From: Wuchereria bancrofti
Taxonomy: Eukaryota; Nematoda; Chromadorea; Rhabditida; Onchocercidae
Direction of reading: 5' to 3'
Length of the DNA stretch: 61,596 nt
NCBI GenBank assembly: GCA_005281725.1
Contig: SSBO01000009.1
Coordinates: 125,915-187,510 of the forward strand
Positions within the stretch are counted from its first letter, which is position 1, and each line of letters starts with the position of its first letter. Shown here in pieces: positions 9,043 to 27,626 of the stretch. Under the pieces are notes generated by a model. The model had not been told where the DNA came from. It saw only the letters and a program-made list of their open reading frames with translations, and searched no databases. The translations under genes were made by a program, and so were the position numbers.

Positions 9043-12000
9043 ATGACATCAACAATTGGTGGTCGTATGAATGTAACAGGTAATGATGTGAAATTAGGAC
9101 GAAGTGGTGATCAAATTGTAGTAAATGAAAAGCAATCGAGCAGAAAAAGGTATTATGTGTAATGTTAGAATTATGTTTTAATCAATTAACTAAATGGATT
9201 TTTTCTAACAAAAATATCTTGGAAAAATGATGTTTCTTTGTTTTTCAACTATACAGTTATAGTTGTTATCGAAAAGGACATGTTTGACGGAGTGTGTTAT
9301 TTGAGTTCTCTCAGTCACGTTTCGTTTTTGTTTTTAGGTTGCATTTCCTTCATCTAAAATAGTTCATCGAATATCCTTTACCTATTATTTATGTTATTAT
9401 TTATATTTGTTAACTTGTACTGGTGCAATAAATTTCAAGAAAGTATGCTTCCATTATTTTAGATAGCTCTCCAATGTTTCACATCAGGGAAAAAATAACA
9501 CAGTGCATGTTTAATTGATCTTTTCATTATGTTTCGGGAATATTTTTACCAAATCATATCATTTTCAGGAGTAATACTAAGCGTGGCGGTGTAAAGAGAC
9601 GAATGTCATTGGCATATCAACAACAGCAGTATATGCTAATGCGTGGAGGCCATCCTGGTGGAAGGGTGATGTTTTCTTTTCCCCTATTTCCTCTTTTCGT
9701 TTTTCAGCACTGCAACTACAAATTTTCCATGTGTGAAATTCAATACTTTTATATTTCTGTATATTACTATATTGTCGATTATAATTTAATGTGTATAATT
9801 TGCAGCCGCTACATCCTGTTGGAGCAAATGCTGCACGAATGATGTCCGCACGATATCCTAACGCATCCGGACCTCCCCATCATTTCCCACCGCAAAAGTT
9901 CGGCTTTTTCAACGAAGCAACACCATCGATACATCCTGGTCATCCAGGATCAGAGGTCAGTTTTTGTACTTTTCACTTTTTTTGAATAAAAATCACTCGA
10001 GCGATCTGGATTGCCTATTAGTTCTGGATATCTAGTTTTGAAAAAAAAAAAAAGAAAAGAAAAGAACTGATAAAAAAGCCCTCCAGCGATGCTATCGAGC
10101 TCGCACTAGACATAAGGTGTGGAGCTTATTTTTAAAAATTATTTTGAGCAGCCTTATTTTGCTTAGATCCCAAACGTTGCGAAGGTTTTTCGCTTTAAAA
10201 ATTTGAAAATGTTTTGGTGTTAGCAACGTTTGACTTTATAATAATTTTTGATCACTAAGCAAAAGATTACAGATGGGGCGCTTTAAAATTTTTGAAATTG
10301 AAAATGAAATTGTGGAATGCAAAAAAAAACCGGTAAAGGCACATAAAAAATATTTGATTAATGTGCACTGTTTGGATTGCCTATAATGTGCTCTTTTTAT
10401 TTCAGCAGATTTGCTTCAAAATTGGTTTTTAACAATTTGTAAGTTAACTTGTCGAAGAGCCAGAAATTCTTGTATTTAAATTTAAAAATGCCAGCGGTTG
10501 CTTTTGCTTTTTCCAATAAGTTATTTTGGTTAGGGCCTTAGGAGGAGAAGATAGGTCGGTTTAAAAAGCAAAGCAAAAGACGAAAGAAATTTAAAAGGAT
10601 TTCGAATTCTTTGTAATATATGGACATATATGTTAATAATATAAAAACTCTGTAATCTTTTGAAAATGCCCTACTAATATCGTCATTCACCAAAAATGGT
10701 ATGCATGCAACAAGTGCTGATGTCATATTTACTGCTGGAGGTTCATAACCTTTACCAAATTCTGAATTTCAAATAATGCATTCGAGAATTGCAGAAACGC
10801 ATTTACGAAGGCCCACCGAAGCCGCGTTTGATGATGGAAGGTTTTGGTTTTTTTCATCGTTTTAACATTTTTTACAAAGTTCACAGAAAACGATGATTTA
10901 ACAATTCAAAAATTTTTCCATTAAAATAATGAAACCTAGACTTTCATCCATTAACCAATGAAAGGGCCAGAAGATTCCTAGTAAAGATTAGTTGGTTATA
11001 GACTTACAGTGTTCTTGAATGTGAATTCAAGAAAGCTTGAATGGGAATTATTTTTTGTAATATATTCATGTAATAGGTCCAGATTTATGCGTTTAGTAGC
11101 GATAATATCGATGAAAAATGCTAAGGCTTACGGAAGACTAAGGTGGAGAAATGTGTAAATTTATTAAATGTGAACATCTTGTTTCACATATTTGAACCTT
11201 TAAATATCGTTTAAACTTTTCCATTCATTCTGCAGAATTTAAAGCAAAGAAGTACTTCCCTTGTTTAACTAACTAAAAAGCGGACATCCGTTTTTTTTTT
11301 CCTATTTTTTGTTCTGTATTTCCCCTCCTTTTTTCCATCTCTCTGTTCGCATCGATTAAAGGAGCGGCGTGTTCTTTTGTTATTCATTTTTGAGAACTTT
11401 ACTGTTTCATTTTATGGTGGGAGGTTTTGTTATTCCAGAGCAAGGAAGGACACGACAAAAGTCAGCGCCAAAACCACCGAAGTTCTTATTCACTTCAGGA
11501 CGTGGTGATATTGAGTTAAACGTAAGTCGTTTGGTTCATACTCCAAGTTTGCACTAGTTCAGTTACACCCTAATGTTGGAAGATTTATTAAGAGCATGCA
11601 CAACTCTCTAATCTTCAGTCTTTATTCATCCCTCAGTGGATGCTTCTTGGTAAGTAACCATAGGCAATTTCGGAGTTATTATCGTAAGCCATCTGTTGAT
11701 GAATCTTAGACCGGTTTGTTCTTATTTTGAAATTCAATTGCAATGGGCAATTTTAGAACTGCCAAGTTACATTTGTAAATTGGGTTCACAGCTTGAATTT
11801 GGAACAACTTTTAGGTATCTGTCTAATTTACATTATTCCATTATAATATAACACATTTCAGGGCAGGCCATTTATAGGGTCGACGTTAGAAGTCGGGAGT
11901 TATAGATCAGCTGTCCCGAATGAACAGCAAGGTGGAATGAACGAATTATTTGGTATGTTTGAAATTTTATTTCAGTGACTATTCAGTGATATAATTATGA

Positions 12001-12384
12001 GGGAAAAACTCGCAACTGGAAACTTAACAAATTTTACCATTGTTCATCTGAAGTTTGTTGGATATTGTGACATAACTGAAAGCGGTTGTGCATTATCGTT
12101 TAATCAGGTTTTTAGTTTATAGGATAACGTGTTGATTGATTCGAATTTGAGTTTATCAAATGTTCGGACAGTGGAAAAATAGATTACCAATGAAACATAT
12201 AGCTTACTATTTTTTAATGTATAGTACTTGCTATGTTTTTAAATCTACGTCTACGGTACTACTTTCAGCAAAAATGATTTGGAAGAAGTTAGATATGATT
12301 CAAAGTCCAATGCGTCTGAATCGTTTGCATACGGAAATTATGAATTTATTGCAACAGGCAATTGCTGAAGAAACGGGCAAGTAG
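9043..12384 (+). CDS. Unrecognised basic, Gly/Pro/His/Gln-rich protein
   Basis: I do not recognise this gene. Seven exons join with consistent phases: 9043-9149, 9569-9665, 9806-9955, 10795-10840, 11439-11521, 11862-11952 and 12269-12384. They encode 229 residues starting MTSTIGGRMNVTG. The N-terminal third is basic (SSRKRSNTKRGGVKRRMS, a possible nuclear localisation signal). It is followed by a YQQQQYMLMRGGHPGG tract, a Pro/His-rich middle (SGPPHHFPPQ; HPGHPGSE) and a KPRLMMEEQGRTRQKSAPKPP segment. The C-terminus ends LLQQAIAEETGK and is predicted helical. There is no signal peptide or membrane segment. Composition suggests a disordered nuclear or RNA-associated protein (inference only). 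The last exon is open in a second frame (see findings). Confidence 0.7.
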
Positions 12385-13809
12385 TGGTTGTGATTTGAAA
12401 TTATCCTAAGGCACACTAAGTGTGGAAAATTAGTTATGTAGAATATTTGAGTGCAGGTGATGATAAATTAGTTCATGAGAGAAGTGTATCTAATGATGTG
12501 CTGTGTAAGAAGTTTGCTTGATGTTTTTTGAATTCAGTATTGCACTATTTATGACGTATAACAGTACGCTTGAATGCTTTGGTTTAGTAAGGAAAGAGAG
12601 AGGGTTAAAAGAGTTTCCGGAAAGATATATCCACATACCTTCACATTACATTATTTTTACATATTATTCAGAAGTTTTTGGTGACTTTCGAATTTGTTCG
12701 ATGATCAAAATGCAGCAATAATACTATTATCATAACTGTAATCGTGTAGTCTTTGATGCTTGCATTCCATTCTTCCTTTAAACAGTTTTTGAAACATTTT
12801 ATGGACTGATTAAACCATCTAAAGCTTGAAGTAGAGCTTACTATAATCTTGAGAATTGTCATCAGAAAACAAGAATCGATATCAAAGATCCCGAAAGAAC
12901 CATTAGCAAGGAAATCAGCATATTATTCCATTGAGAAAAGAGAAATTAGCACAATGAGATCTCCCTCTCATCTTTTTTTATATTCCTTTTTATGTTCTTT
13001 TCAGGTATCAAGATTTCATAACAGTATTTGAACTTGTAAATACCGTTCTAGGTGCTGTATTGTTGATGACCAGTATAAGGCTTGTTTTTCTTTTTAGAAT
13101 TTAAGAGTGATAATAATGATGAAAACATCTCTCACAAATTTTTGTCCATATCCGTAACAAAAATGTAAGAAAAAAATTATATGTATAGAAACAAACGCAG
13201 GAAGTAATTAAAATGATCAGAACTTTTTTTTTTTATAACTCATGCTCTATATAAATTCAGCTCTTTTTATTTGTTTACATGAAATATCTATAATATCTAT
13301 AAGTTGCATTTTTAATATAAAGGAAGGTAAAAGCGAAATAAAATGGTAAACAAGCGCAAAGAATTGAAAATTAGAAAATATAGAAATCGTGATAACAATG
13401 TTGCACAAATATATCATCGATTTGTCGAGGCGAAAGAACATGAAAAACAAGCATAAAGAAATGAAAATTAGAAAATATACATGTCGTCGTAACAATGCTA
13501 CGCAAATATTGATCTATTAGATAAAAGGAAATGAAAAGAATTCGTTGATGTATTTATTGTAAAGAAATGATTTCTGTAAACTGATTATGAGCAAAAAAAA
13601 AATCGTTAGGGGTCTATTTGAAACAAAAGATCGGATGTATCCCACCTTATTAACTTTGCTGATAGAAGGTGCATTTTCGGGAACGTCTTACTTTTGAAAA
13701 GTACGATCGATCCACCTGCTTGATTTCAAAAATTTTTACATAAATTAAAAATCATGCGTATAGCTGTTTTTTTGGAGGGTTTTTTCTAGAACATTTCCAA
13801 ACACTGGAA
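12385..13809. other. Intergenic region between convergent genes
   Basis: No gene is supported. Short open frames at 12518-12721 and 12849-13031 show no family signature. The interval contains a local tandem duplication at 13348-13511. Confidence 0.5.
13348..13511. repeat. Imperfect tandem duplication, about 97 bp period
   Basis: Two adjacent copies start AAACAAGC(G/A). Both contain GAAAATTAGAAAATATA, then TAACAATG(T/C)T, then CGCAAATAT or CACAAATAT. The second copy begins at about 13445. No function is visible. Confidence 0.65.
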
Positions 13810-16800
13810 CTAACAGCACCGTCTCCCCGAATAGTCTGGAGTTTTAGCTTTAAAACATTCTTCCCAAATATCGGATGTCGGATATTTACGATATCGTTTA
13901 GTAACAACAAGAAGTGGTCGTTGAATCATTTTCAGCGGTGATTCATTTTCCAATAAAGCAAGTCGTAAATTCCATAACTGAAAAAATATTTGGCTAGCTC
14001 ACCATTATATCCTAAATATTTTTCTAATCAATTAATCATCTAGCAATCGAATAATTTTAATCAAAATCACCTGTCCTCGGAATACTTTCAATTGATTATT
14101 TATCAGAAATCTATTATTGGTAGTATCAATCATGAAGAGCTTTCTAATTTCCATACATAAACGATGAACGAACATTGGCGTAAGTAAAGATAACAAACGA
14201 TCGCGTAATTGTTCATCCCAAGGCTGGAAATATGACAAATTCAGCAGAAAAGTCATAATGAAATATTTATAAAAAAAAAATATGATTTTTTTTGAATGTA
14301 GAAAAAAATTACGTAAAAAATCATTTACTTAAGAATTTAATTTGCAATTTCAACTTCATAATTTGAGAAAAAGTTTTCATTGACAGAAGAGTAGTGAAAT
14401 TAAAATAAAGAACTCCTCTACTTCCTTGAAAAGTTACACTTCAATATTCGAGAAAATTTTGTCTGGTATGCACAACAAATTGATAATCATTTTAAGCAAT
14501 TAAGAAATATATCGTTGAAACTATCAATTTATTCGGATATTAATTTATGATGGTTGAATAGCTGATAAAAAAAAAAATTCGAATCATGCATCTCGTGTGC
14601 TGTCCATATTTGCCCAACCGTATACAAATGGCCGAAGAACTGTTGCAGTTTCTGGATGTTTAACAGGAAATGCTAAGCCATGATCTATAGCTGCAATATC
14701 AAGTGTTTCATCCGGTGTATACCTGAAATTAAATTAAATAAAAAACTTGAAACATATACAGAAGACAATATGTCAAGTAAAAAATAGAAAATTTTGGACA
14801 ATTGAAGTATAAGATAAATAAATAAATAACTAACCGTATCAACCAATTATCCATGGTTCGATCGGTATTTCGAATTACATAATCTAATACACACATTTTT
14901 TGAAACAAAACAAGGAAACGCTTCCGTTCGAGAGATGTAAGTGGATCATTGGTACCGATAAACTCCCAACCAGGTACCACATCATAGGCGGGTTTGTAAC
15001 CATGAACAAAAAGCTTAAATATATTTAATATTCACTTCTAAAAAATAACAAGAAAGAAATTTGAGAACAATGAAACTTTTTGCATTACGAAATAGGAAAC
15101 ATTAGTAGATATATTATTATAGATTACCTGGTAACTTCCAATTTTTGGAAACACTTCGGATTTTGAACAACATCGTCGTGGATAAAAGAATGCCGGAGAT
15201 GCCATTTTAACAATACGAGTTTTTGGTACAATGTATAGCTATAAGTTAATGCATAAATAAAGTTAAAAGATGAATAAAATGTTATATACTTCAATTTGCA
15301 GTTTTTAAAAAATTCTAAAAGAATTAATTAAAATTTTTGCATAAATTATACTAACCTGGAACCGTTCATCAACCAATGAAGCAGCTACTTCAGATAGATA
15401 ACCATTAAGTGGTATTAAACATGAACGTCCGTAACAACAAAAACAGAGGAATCGTTGTAAAAATTTTGGCCATTTCGGATTATTTTCCGCAAATGGTTCT
15501 TCATCTTTTGGTTTGAATATACCAATATGTCGGCCTTGTAAATTTCGAACAAAATATGAGCCTAAAAAGGAAAAAAAAAAAAACTCTCGCCTTACATATA
15601 GGAAAAGAAGAACAAAAAAGTTAGCAAAATATATAATTAAAAGAGATGAATAGTTTAATTGTAAGCAACTTAAGAGAAAAAGGTGAAAAATATTAAGTTA
15701 AACAACTCGAATGTATATTTATACTTACAAATATTCCATTTAATTTTGATTCATATATATTATATACATATCAGTATTAAATGGTATATAAAATACTTGA
15801 AGAAAATACCTGAACTTCCGGATGGAATCAAAATTGGATGAATGTTACACTGGAATGCTTCTAAACAATCATTCAAATTTTCCACAAAATCTTCATCATC
15901 AACATCTAACATTAATAATTTTAACTTATTATCTTCTCCATGTAATCGACGCCAAAACATTTTAATTTGTTGTCTTCGTTTCATTCCGTGATCTGTAGTA
16001 TAAATTAAATTTATTATTAGAAATTTTAAAATGAATAACTTTGATATGTTTAATAGCACAAATTTAACGTCAAATTATTAGCTCGTCAATATTTTAAAAC
16101 ATTAACTGTTAGAAGACTATGAGAGATAAAGCATATTTTCAACAAAGTTTATGATTTACTATGATTAATAAACCGAAAAACTGTTCTACAATACATTTAT
16201 ATTGCATATAAAATATTTCTAATAATTTTTTTCTGGCTGAAAAATTGTCACAAATACAATATCTTAAAATTTAAATAATCAACATTTCATAATCAAAATT
16301 TGAAACATTATTCTAATACATTTATATCATAAATTGATTACCCAAATACACTGCTGCTTTAAGAGTAAAAAAATTACTATCACTCTAATATATTCAATCT
16401 CCATATTATTTCCGATATTACATCACTGAAAATTACCATAATTAATAATTTCTTCCCAAAATAATTCTGCGATATTTTCTACAATACAACTCTCGAAATA
16501 TGCGCAATCGGAAATAAATAAATAAATAAATAAACGTTTATGAATATTACGAAGTATTTCACTAAAAAATAAAAAAAAAAAGGGTTCTCAAATTAAAAAA
16601 AAAAAAAAGGAAACTAAATAGTGGAAGCTAGCCAGTGTAATGATAATAATAAACAATAAAGCATGAAATAAAACATTTATCGAGTAATTTCCCCAATGTT
16701 TTATTAAAACATCATTTAATAAGCAAGTTTTTTTTTTTTTTTTAATCGTATATTAAACATCTATTATATCTCATTATTTCTTTTTATTTCTGTTTTTTTT

Positions 16801-18670
16801 TTTTCATCATTATTTCCGGAATACATTTCCTATATACATTAAACAGAGAAAAAGAACGAATACATATAACATGAATTAAATTTTTACTAAAATTTTTTTC
16901 TCATCATAAATCACAAAAATTTATTCAACATCCATTCTTCATAACATATATTAATAAAATCTTCCTTCTCTCTTTCTCGAAAATATTAAAAGAGGTTGGT
17001 CTGGACGAGAAGGAAAAAGAGAAAGAGAAAAAGAAAGTATCTGAATCATGTAAAAACATTTTTTGCGCATTTTTCTGCTATTACAATTGTAAAAATTTTC
17101 TCTTTCACATCTATACGCGATAATTTTTGCTAAAATTTTTGTTACGTAAATTTTAATTTTCTACAATTAAACTCATATATTAATATATTATACAATAAAT
17201 GTGAGGAAAAAAAAGGGACAAAAACAATAACACAAACATACAAACAAAAATAATAAAAACAACAAAAATAACAAACACAGCAGTAAACAACAACAACAAT
17301 AATAATAAATAACAATAATCTTTATTATTTATATGAATTTTTTTGACATGAAAATATCTCATAGCATATGCTATATCATAACAAACTTTTATAAATAATT
17401 CTAGTATATAACAACAACAACAACAACAACAATAACAACAATAACGACGAGAGAAACAACGAACAACAAAAATTTAGGAAATTTAATCAGATTAGTAATT
17501 TAATCAGATTAATAAATAGTAATATCATTCTGTATTAGCAAATCAAATTTTGTTTTTTTCTAAATTTTAATTAATATTTAAATTAGTACAAACCCAATTG
17601 CCAAAAACAATTTTATCTATTGTACTAAATTATACAAACACACTGCAAATGAATCACACACTAATTCAATGTTAATTTTTAATATCGATATTGATGAAAA
17701 AAAAAAGAATGTCACTTCTCTTAATTAATTACAGCAATCATAGATCGATAATATTATCATTAAACAATACTGTCTTATTTCTATACAACATGTATTTAGA
17801 GATTTTAATCAGCATATACTAAAATTAATCTATAAAGTTTTTTTTTTCTTCGCATAGGAATATTAGTATTGTTAAACATAACAAGTTATTATTTATCAGT
17901 ACGATGATTAAGCAGCACTTAACAAATCAAACACAGTTATAAACAAAAAATTTGACAAATAAGTGAAATGTTTAGTATTTAGGATAATAATCATCATGGA
18001 TTTTAACAATTCACTGCACAACAGCACATAATTTATATAATAATGTAATACTTTTTTTTTTCTTTTTTTAACAATAATTTTGCTGAAATTTGCGCTGAAT
18101 TACAGTTAAACCATAACGGCCAATAAATTCGATTTAATAACTAACAAAAATAAAAAGTACTGCAAATTTATTTATTTTTTATTGCAATATTGACTTTTTT
18201 TTTTTTTTTCAAGATAATAGCTATTAGTCATTAATTTCTAAGCAATTATTTAGCTATTTTTTTTCTCGACTTAAATCTGATGACATATATTTTAAATTTT
18301 TTCGCAAAAACAATTAATACAACATCCTTCGGCGCATTTTTCTAACCAATAATAACACATCATATTTTTTTATGCAAACAAAGAAAGGAATGAAGAATAA
18401 TGCCTGACAGATCAATATAACATCAAAATGGTAAATGACGACGAACTTTGAGACGACTTTTAAAACCCAAGTTAAAAAAAAAAAAAAAAAAACAAGTTTT
18501 TTCAAAATTTTGTTCACAAAAATTGGTCGAAAAGAGGACAAGCTGACACAGTTGCAAAACCAATAAAAACTTGGAGAAAAAAAAAACCTGAAAATTTCAA
18601 CACATACAGCTTCACCTTTGTAATTTCTCTGAAATGGAAAAACTTTCAAAGTAATGAATGCTTCTGATAC
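13810..18670 (-). CDS. Type II phosphatidylinositol 4-kinase (N-terminus incomplete)
   Basis: The enzyme makes PI4P on Golgi, endosomal and plasma membranes. Minus-strand exons are 18670-18616 (tentative, phase compatible), 15992-15810, 15561-15356, 15238-15128, 15013-14835, 14722 to 14614 or 14626, 14223-14071 and 13977-13810. Kinase signatures appear in order: SGSSGSYFVRN glycine loop, GIFKPKDEEPF with the ATP-binding Lys, NPKWPKFLQ, a Cys cluster FLCFCCYGRSC at the site palmitoylated in vertebrate enzymes (CCPCC), LNGYLSEVAASLVDE, catalytic YVIRNTDRTMDNWLIR, and IAAIDHGLAFP with the metal-binding Asp. The visible C-terminus is PDYSGRRCC, ending in two cysteines. The intron near 14614 has no ideal GT donor. 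A start codon was not found, so the first exon lies further upstream or was missed. Identity is firm; the N-terminal model is weak. Confidence 0.9.
15993..18615. other. Probable long first intron of the PI4K2 gene, with microsatellites
   Basis: The interval is very AT-rich, with many A and T runs, and no other exon is evident. It contains an interrupted ACA trinucleotide tract at 17401-17445 (CAACAACAACAACAACAAC then ATAAC variants) and related AAC-rich sequence at 17219-17315. If the exon at 18670-18616 is wrong, this is intergenic or upstream DNA. Confidence 0.4.
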
Positions 18671-19423
18671 CTACAAAGTAAGATTTAAATTTCTAGTAGA
18701 GTATTTAGATCTAAATTTCTAGTAGAAACTAATATAATTTAAAGGCAACTACGAACAAAAAAATTAATGATATATGTAACATATAGTGTTATTATATTAG
18801 AGAAATCGGAGTTTGGTTTTTGTTTAAGGAAGAGTTACAGCTAGGAAGAAAATTTGGAAATGGAAATTTCTGGCATTAATTTTTTTCACTTATTTTTGAC
18901 TATGCTTAAATCCTTCAATTTTCCTCATTATTTTAAATATATTTCCAAATAATAATAATAATAACACTTTTCACAAATTAATCAAATTTTCCCACATTTC
19001 TGAAACGAGAATAATTGTGCAAATGATTAAAAAGCACTGCAACTTCGCAATGAGATTTTTACGTGTTACTTTGTGACATAAACATAAGTGGAGATTATGA
19101 AAAATAATTTTAAAAAAATCTAGAGTTAAACACATTTGCATATATTTGCCTGACTTTGCATGAAAAAAAAAACCAATATTAAAACAAAAGAAATGAATGC
19201 AACAACGGGATACTGGCAAATATTGAAATGAAATGGAACAAAATTCTGAAAAAAAAAGTGCCAATCATAAATTGACAAATCCATGAGTTGATTCTAAGTG
19301 TGAGAGAATTCAAAACATACAAAAATAACAAATGATAAGGCAAAAAATCATTCATGCCTACAGCCTTTCCATAAAAAACGGAGAAGTCTTCAAATATGAG
19401 CTGAATCAACCAAATGTTCCTTT

Positions 19424-25084
<5,661 letters not shown>

Positions 25085-25754
25085 TTCTTTTATAGCTTGA
25101 AATAAAAGCCACCTGAATAAAAAAAAAAAAATTGTTGATATTATACAACTGAATTAATTGAGCATGTAGGTTATGCACATGAATTTAGAAAGTGTCAACC
25201 AAAACCAAAAAATAAAAACTTTGAATACTAACAGCATGGTACCTAAACTGCTATTCTTCATATAGCTATTGAAATGATTACAAATATTCTCCAAGTAATC
25301 GACAACTGTCATAGATATATTATTATCGCTTAACAGCAATTACAGCTTTAGCTTAACAAAAAATAAATAAATAAAGAGACACACATTAATGTTTTATTCA
25401 GCAACATACTACAGTTTATACACAATAGAGCTCAATAGAGCTAACACTATATTTAAAAATTTTTCAGAAGTAATTGGAGGAAAGTAATTCAATTCAATGA
25501 AATATGAAAATACAGGAAGAAATAACAATTCGAAATAAAAATTAAATGTGAGAAGAAAGGATATTATTAGATTTAGTTCATGGAAATATTAATGTATGTA
25601 CTGCTGACCTCATCATCACCTACTTTCAAATTGTTATTTTTGCTTCAAACAGCCAAACAGTCATTATTAGTTTACTGCGTAAAAGTATTATCTGGTTTTT
25701 TATTTCCTTTAACTTAATAGCTTCCAGTTTCTTTCGTTAAGGACTAAATTAATT
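25085..25754. other. Intergenic region between mS34 and CTP synthase
   Basis: About 670 bases separate two genes on the same (minus) strand. No coding sequence was recognised. The gap is larger than the roughly 100-base spacing typical of nematode operons, so co-transcription is not evident. Confidence 0.5.
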
Positions 25755-27626
25755 CTACGAATATTTAATCTTATCCGAATTTTCGCTATCTACAACATCA
25801 TTAGTACTTTCTAATTCTGAGAAATCGAATTTAAATTCAGGCAATGACATGTTATCCAACTCTGGAGGACAAGGCGTCGGAACAGAATTGTCAAAATGGG
25901 GCCGCAACTCTGCCGGACCAACAGTCCATGCTTCCACTTTTGTTGGCATTTCATCACCATATAAATCTAACCAAATTTCCGGCCTTGTTTCATCATAAAT
26001 AGAATTTCCATGTACCGTTTCAACCTGTAATACTTCATTCGATAATATGGAAGTAAGTTTAATCATATAACTGAATAATGAATTACGAAATTAATCCACA
26101 AAATCACAAAAATATAAAGAAAACATTACTGCTGAAATTTCAAAAAAAAAAAAGAAAGAAGAAAAAACTGAAACATAAATTAAATTTAAGCAGACCTTCT
26201 TGAAAAGGTGTTTAATCATGTCAAATTGAGGGTCCAAACATAAATCCAAATCTATCCGTTTTTCCTCCATTCTTACTACATCACCGTTTTCACATACAGC
26301 TCGCTGAAATTTTGTCATGGTAAACTTTCGATTTTGCATTAAGTAATTATATATAGTGAAATTTGGTTACAAGTAGTCGGAAGACTTGTTTAAATTTCAC
26401 TACAGCTGCATCTTACGGAATGTCGTTTTTGAGTGACATGTCACACTTTAACAAATTTTGGTTTCAAGTAGTTTTATTGAAAAAGAAATTATGAACAAAG
26501 AAGGAAAGCTGTTAGCAATCCTTCGTGAGAAGAAAACATCAATTTTTAAATTAAATTTAAAACACAAGTAAAAAGTTCTGGATGTATTGAAACAAATCTT
26601 CAAAGGCTAATAACATACAAGATACGGAGGAAGTGGCATCGTCTTCGGATACTCAATTGGTTTCATAGGACTGTCACATTTTATAAATTCATCTTCCTCA
26701 TGCTTGTGGATTAAACGCCAATCTGTATAAAAAGAAACCGAATAGTGATTAAATTAACAGTGAATTCACTTGAATTTATTTATAATATCCCCCTAATTTT
26801 AAGACTGACTCCGTGGTATTTGAAGACCTCCTCCGAAAATAATACCGCGCTTTTTGTTTGATATGCATTATGCACCATTAATAAGGCAGATGTGTAATGA
26901 TGGAGAATATTTTAAAGATGCCGAAGTATATAATAAAAGCTGATTAAATCATTTAGAAAAGGTGAAATGACACAGAACTGAAAGTGAAAAACATAGAATT
27001 CTGAATTTAATAGACGTCAGGGGAATTACTAAAATAAAAGGACAATTTTCAAAAAAGAAAAAAGTAACTGTGACATACCTGAGCGTGCCAAGTCGGTACT
27101 AAACTCATATAAACCTAAATTAATGCCTCTAAAAGTCCAATCTGCCCAAAGTTTTCCCCGAAGTAACCAACGATCCATACTTGGACAAGCCTAAAAATCA
27201 AATTTCGACTAAACAAAAAAAAGAAAAAAACGAATTTTTCACTGCGTTGACAAAAAATTAATTTTCTGACAATTTTCATTTTTCTACTAACAATTCAGAA
27301 CCAGGAAATTATTATACCAAAAAAAACTTAACTAACGGTTAATTAATTGTAACTCTAAATAAAAGGAGGTAAATATATCATCAAAATAAATCTTCGACAT
27401 ATCTTCCCTACTTTTATTAATTTTATACCCGAACACTCGAACAATTTATCCATTTTACCTGGACAATTTTTAAGTAAGATGGTTGTTTTGGCCATTTTCT
27501 TGCCCATTCATTCTTTGTTACAATTCTTCCAATGCCAAGATTTCGCAACTGACAAAGGATCTCCCAAAGAAATTTTCCTTCCGCATTTATGTCATAATTC
27601 CCGATGTAGCGTATATTTGGAATCAT
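25755..27626 (-). CDS. Mitochondrial small ribosomal subunit protein mS34
   Basis: This is a component of the mitochondrial 28S subunit. Five in-phase exons, 27626-27459, 27190-27079, 26722-26619, 26303-26196 and 26024-25755, encode 253 residues. Family landmarks are KFLWEILCQLRNLGIGRIVT (near residues 16-35), PKQPSYLKIVQACPS, GKLWADWTFRG, the conserved DWRLIHKHEE (human DWRLVPKHEE) and YPKTMPLPPYL. The N-terminus starts MIPNIRYIGNYD. The ATG sits just inside an exon preceded by a TTTGTAG acceptor, so an upstream UTR exon or trans-splicing is likely. The C-terminal 90 residues (ETRPEIWLDLYGDEMP..., then acidic) extend past the vertebrate protein and look lineage specific. No clear mitochondrial presequence is seen, as is also the case for the human protein. 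Confidence 0.85.

Noticed and set aside
12849..13031. Plus-strand frame with charged peptide (IVIRKQESISKIPKEPL...).
   Set aside because: It has no recognisable family, lies in a 3' intergenic region, lacks a convincing start, and is bounded only by ordinary splice-like words.
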